Source: Streptomyces violaceusniger (GTDB taxonomy: Bacteria > Actinomycetota > Actinomycetes > Streptomycetales > Streptomycetaceae). Taken from it: DNA of 64,000 bases. The stretch lies in contig BJHW01000001.1 in the NCBI GenBank assembly GCA_005405945.1, positions 5,270,001 to 5,334,000 on the forward strand, read 5' to 3'. Positions 62,508 to 64,000 of this stretch are shown here, piece by piece. Below the pieces are notes generated by a model. That model was given only the letters and a program-made list of their open reading frames with translations. It ran no database searches and was not told the DNA's origin. Position numbers and translations under genes: made by a program. Each line of letters opens with the position of its first letter. Within the stretch, counting starts at the first letter, position 1.

Positions 62508-64000
62508 CGCCATGGCCGCCTCCCGCTCCATTGCTTCCGGTGGTGTTGCTGATGGTGTTGTGGTCACCGAAGCCGAAGGCGCTGTGCTCCGCGGACTCGA
62601 TGAAGACCCCGCCGCCGCTCACATTGATGACCTTCTGCTCGAACTCACCGGTCTCCCAGCCGGCTTCGTCGAGCGCCCTTCGCACGCCGTTGGCCACCCG
62701 GTCCTCGACGCTCTTCAGATAGCGGCTGACATCCATTTCCTGGAAGAGCGATGCGCCGGCGTCGCTGCCCAACTCCCGCACCGAGACCCAGGGCCCGTCG
62801 GGGATGGCCGCCTCATAACCCCCCGCGTACATCCGCCAGAGGAAGGCGGCCGAGCGGAAGGCGTGGATGACCGCCCGGCCCGCCGCGGTGGGCGTCCGCC
62901 CCAGCGCCCAGACCACCTTGCCCGGCAGCCCGCCGCGGCGGTGGGAGTCGGAGAGCCGGTCGACCGCCCGGAAGTCCGGGCGGATCGGACGCAGCACATG
63001 CGGGGCGAACTCCAGCATCAGCATGCCGCCTTGCGTATGCACCCGCACGAAGACCGTGGTGACGACCTCTTCCCGCCAGGCGCCGACGCGGATGCGCAGA
63101 AAGTGTCGGCGGATCTCGCCGCCCTCCTCGACGGCCTCCGCCCGCTCCCGCGCGAAGTCCGCCTCGCCGTACGGCACGAAGGAGCGGCTCCGTAATCCGG
63201 TGACCTTGAGGAAGACGCATTCGTCGAGCTCCAGGCCGCGCAACCGGTCCCGGCTCTCGGCGGCCGGACGGGCGGTGCTCTGCGCGGGGCGGTGCCCTGT
63301 GCGAAGGCGGTGCCCTGTGCGGCGGCGCCTTGGACAGCGGCGGTGCCTTGGGCGGAGGGGGTGCGCAACTTCTCGACCAGCGGCCGGATCCGCTCCAGGA
63401 TCACCCGGTTGTCCAGCGGCACCGGATCCCCGCCCTCGCGCGGCCGCAGCTCGACGGCGAGGGTCCAGGTGTCATGGGCGGTGCCCGCGCCGAGGAAGGG
63501 GTGCCGGTCGTGGTAGAGGATCACCGGTGAGTGCTGCTCACGGCGGATCAGGGCCCGCACCCGCTGGAACCGCCCGCCCTCGAACCGCTCCGCGGGGTCC
63601 GCGGCGGGGTCGGCGAAGGTCTCCGGCTCCAGATCGGTGGCCAGCACCCGGGCCACATGCTCACGGTGCAGGGCGACCGCGGCGGCCATCGCGGCCGGGA
63701 TCAGCAGCGCGAACCAGGCGGCGGTGGTGTCCGACCCGGTGGCCAGGGCGGGCGCGAAGGCCTGAAGCCCACCCGGATCGGACTGCCCGTCCGTGAGCGC
63801 CTGCGTCAGGGCGGAGAACACATAGGAAAGCAGGGACAGACAGCCGAGCACCCGCAGCACCGCGGCCGCCCGCCGCCGGGTGACGGTGACCCCGTCGGCC
63901 CCGGGATAGTCGGCACGGAAGGGCCCCATGGCCCCGCCCCTCGCCCAGGCCGCCAGCAGAAGCAGCGCGCAGGAGAGCAGGAAGAGATAGAAGAAGCCCT
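62500..64000 (-). pseudogene. Membrane protein ending in a GFGDHN motif, partial and frameshifted
   Basis: Open to the right edge, so the N-terminus is outside. The visible first part has helices FFYLFLLSCALLLLAAWARG, VLRVLGCLSLLSYVFSAL and WFALLIPAAMAAAVALH, then a cytoplasmic domain with REQHSPVILYHDRHPFLGAG. A second frame continues GLELDECVFLKVTGLRSRSF to the end FESAEHSAFGFGDHNTIS-like tail (ESAEHSAFGFGDHNTISN). One missing C in the run at 63286-63289 unites them. It is the upstream gene of the four-gene leftward operon. Function unknown. Confidence 0.7.

Overview
The window is chromosomal DNA of a Streptomyces. Support for this comes from very high GC with strong third-position GC bias, genus-typical gene families (XRE/DUF5753 with DUF397, S-adenosyl methyltransferase of the DUF574 type, DUF4328, SCO4848-like membrane protein), several leaderless promoters and rare TTA (bldA-type) codons. 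Most of it is core chromosome, with a more variable, repeat-rich left half. No rRNA, tRNA, IS element, prophage or CRISPR array was seen.

Layout. 1-5.3 kb: 3' end of an acyltransferase, then a leftward two-gene unit of an adenylation-thiolation-thioesterase synthetase and an NAD-dependent epimerase (a small biosynthetic locus), and a small secreted protein. 5.3-9.4 kb: CoA-transferase, a broken trypsin-like protease, a RibD-like reductase and a repeat-rich gap. 9.4-14.1 kb: L-idonate/gluconate catabolism (idnD, idnO, gntP, gntK) with a divergent GntR/FadR regulator. 14.3-20 kb: SDR/TetR pair with clear operators, an orphan VapB with a truncated VapC, the ATPase/XRE/DUF397 module, two tandem I36-type secreted proteins and a methyltransferase. 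20-32 kb: amidase, acyl-CoA mutase large subunit, L,D-transpeptidase lipoprotein, an ECF sigma factor with a membrane partner, a DUF4328 protein, a GH20 hexosaminidase lipoprotein and a lone OHCU decarboxylase. 32.3-35.7 kb: the sdhCDAB operon. 35.9-46.4 kb: VanZ/RDD protein, metallophosphoesterase, D,D-carboxypeptidase, YihY/BrkB-type membrane protein, 2'-5' RNA ligase, trpS, a second ECF sigma factor and glyA. 46.6-52.4 kb: rocD, a glutathionylspermidine-synthase-like enzyme with a lipoprotein (YgiC/YgiB-like), a MocR regulator facing an AhpD-like protein, and a Uma2 nuclease. 52.4-59.9 kb: a leftward osmoprotectant operon, with betaine aldehyde dehydrogenase, choline-dehydrogenase-like oxidoreductase and a glycine betaine ABC transporter with a fused double permease. 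60.2-64 kb: a leftward four-gene membrane-protein operon that runs off the right edge.

Two themes cut across the window. First, at four unrelated positions a short tandem repeat (16, 18, 20 or 26 bp) includes the stop codon of a gene and is amplified directly downstream of it (idnD, the OHCU decarboxylase and two paralogous membrane proteins). I know of no established name for this arrangement. Second, at least 13 single-base frame breaks occur, mostly in short G or C runs, and nearly all are repaired by adding one base. This points to systematic homopolymer errors in the assembly rather than mass gene decay. Genes interrupted this way are typed as pseudogenes, but most are probably intact in the organism.
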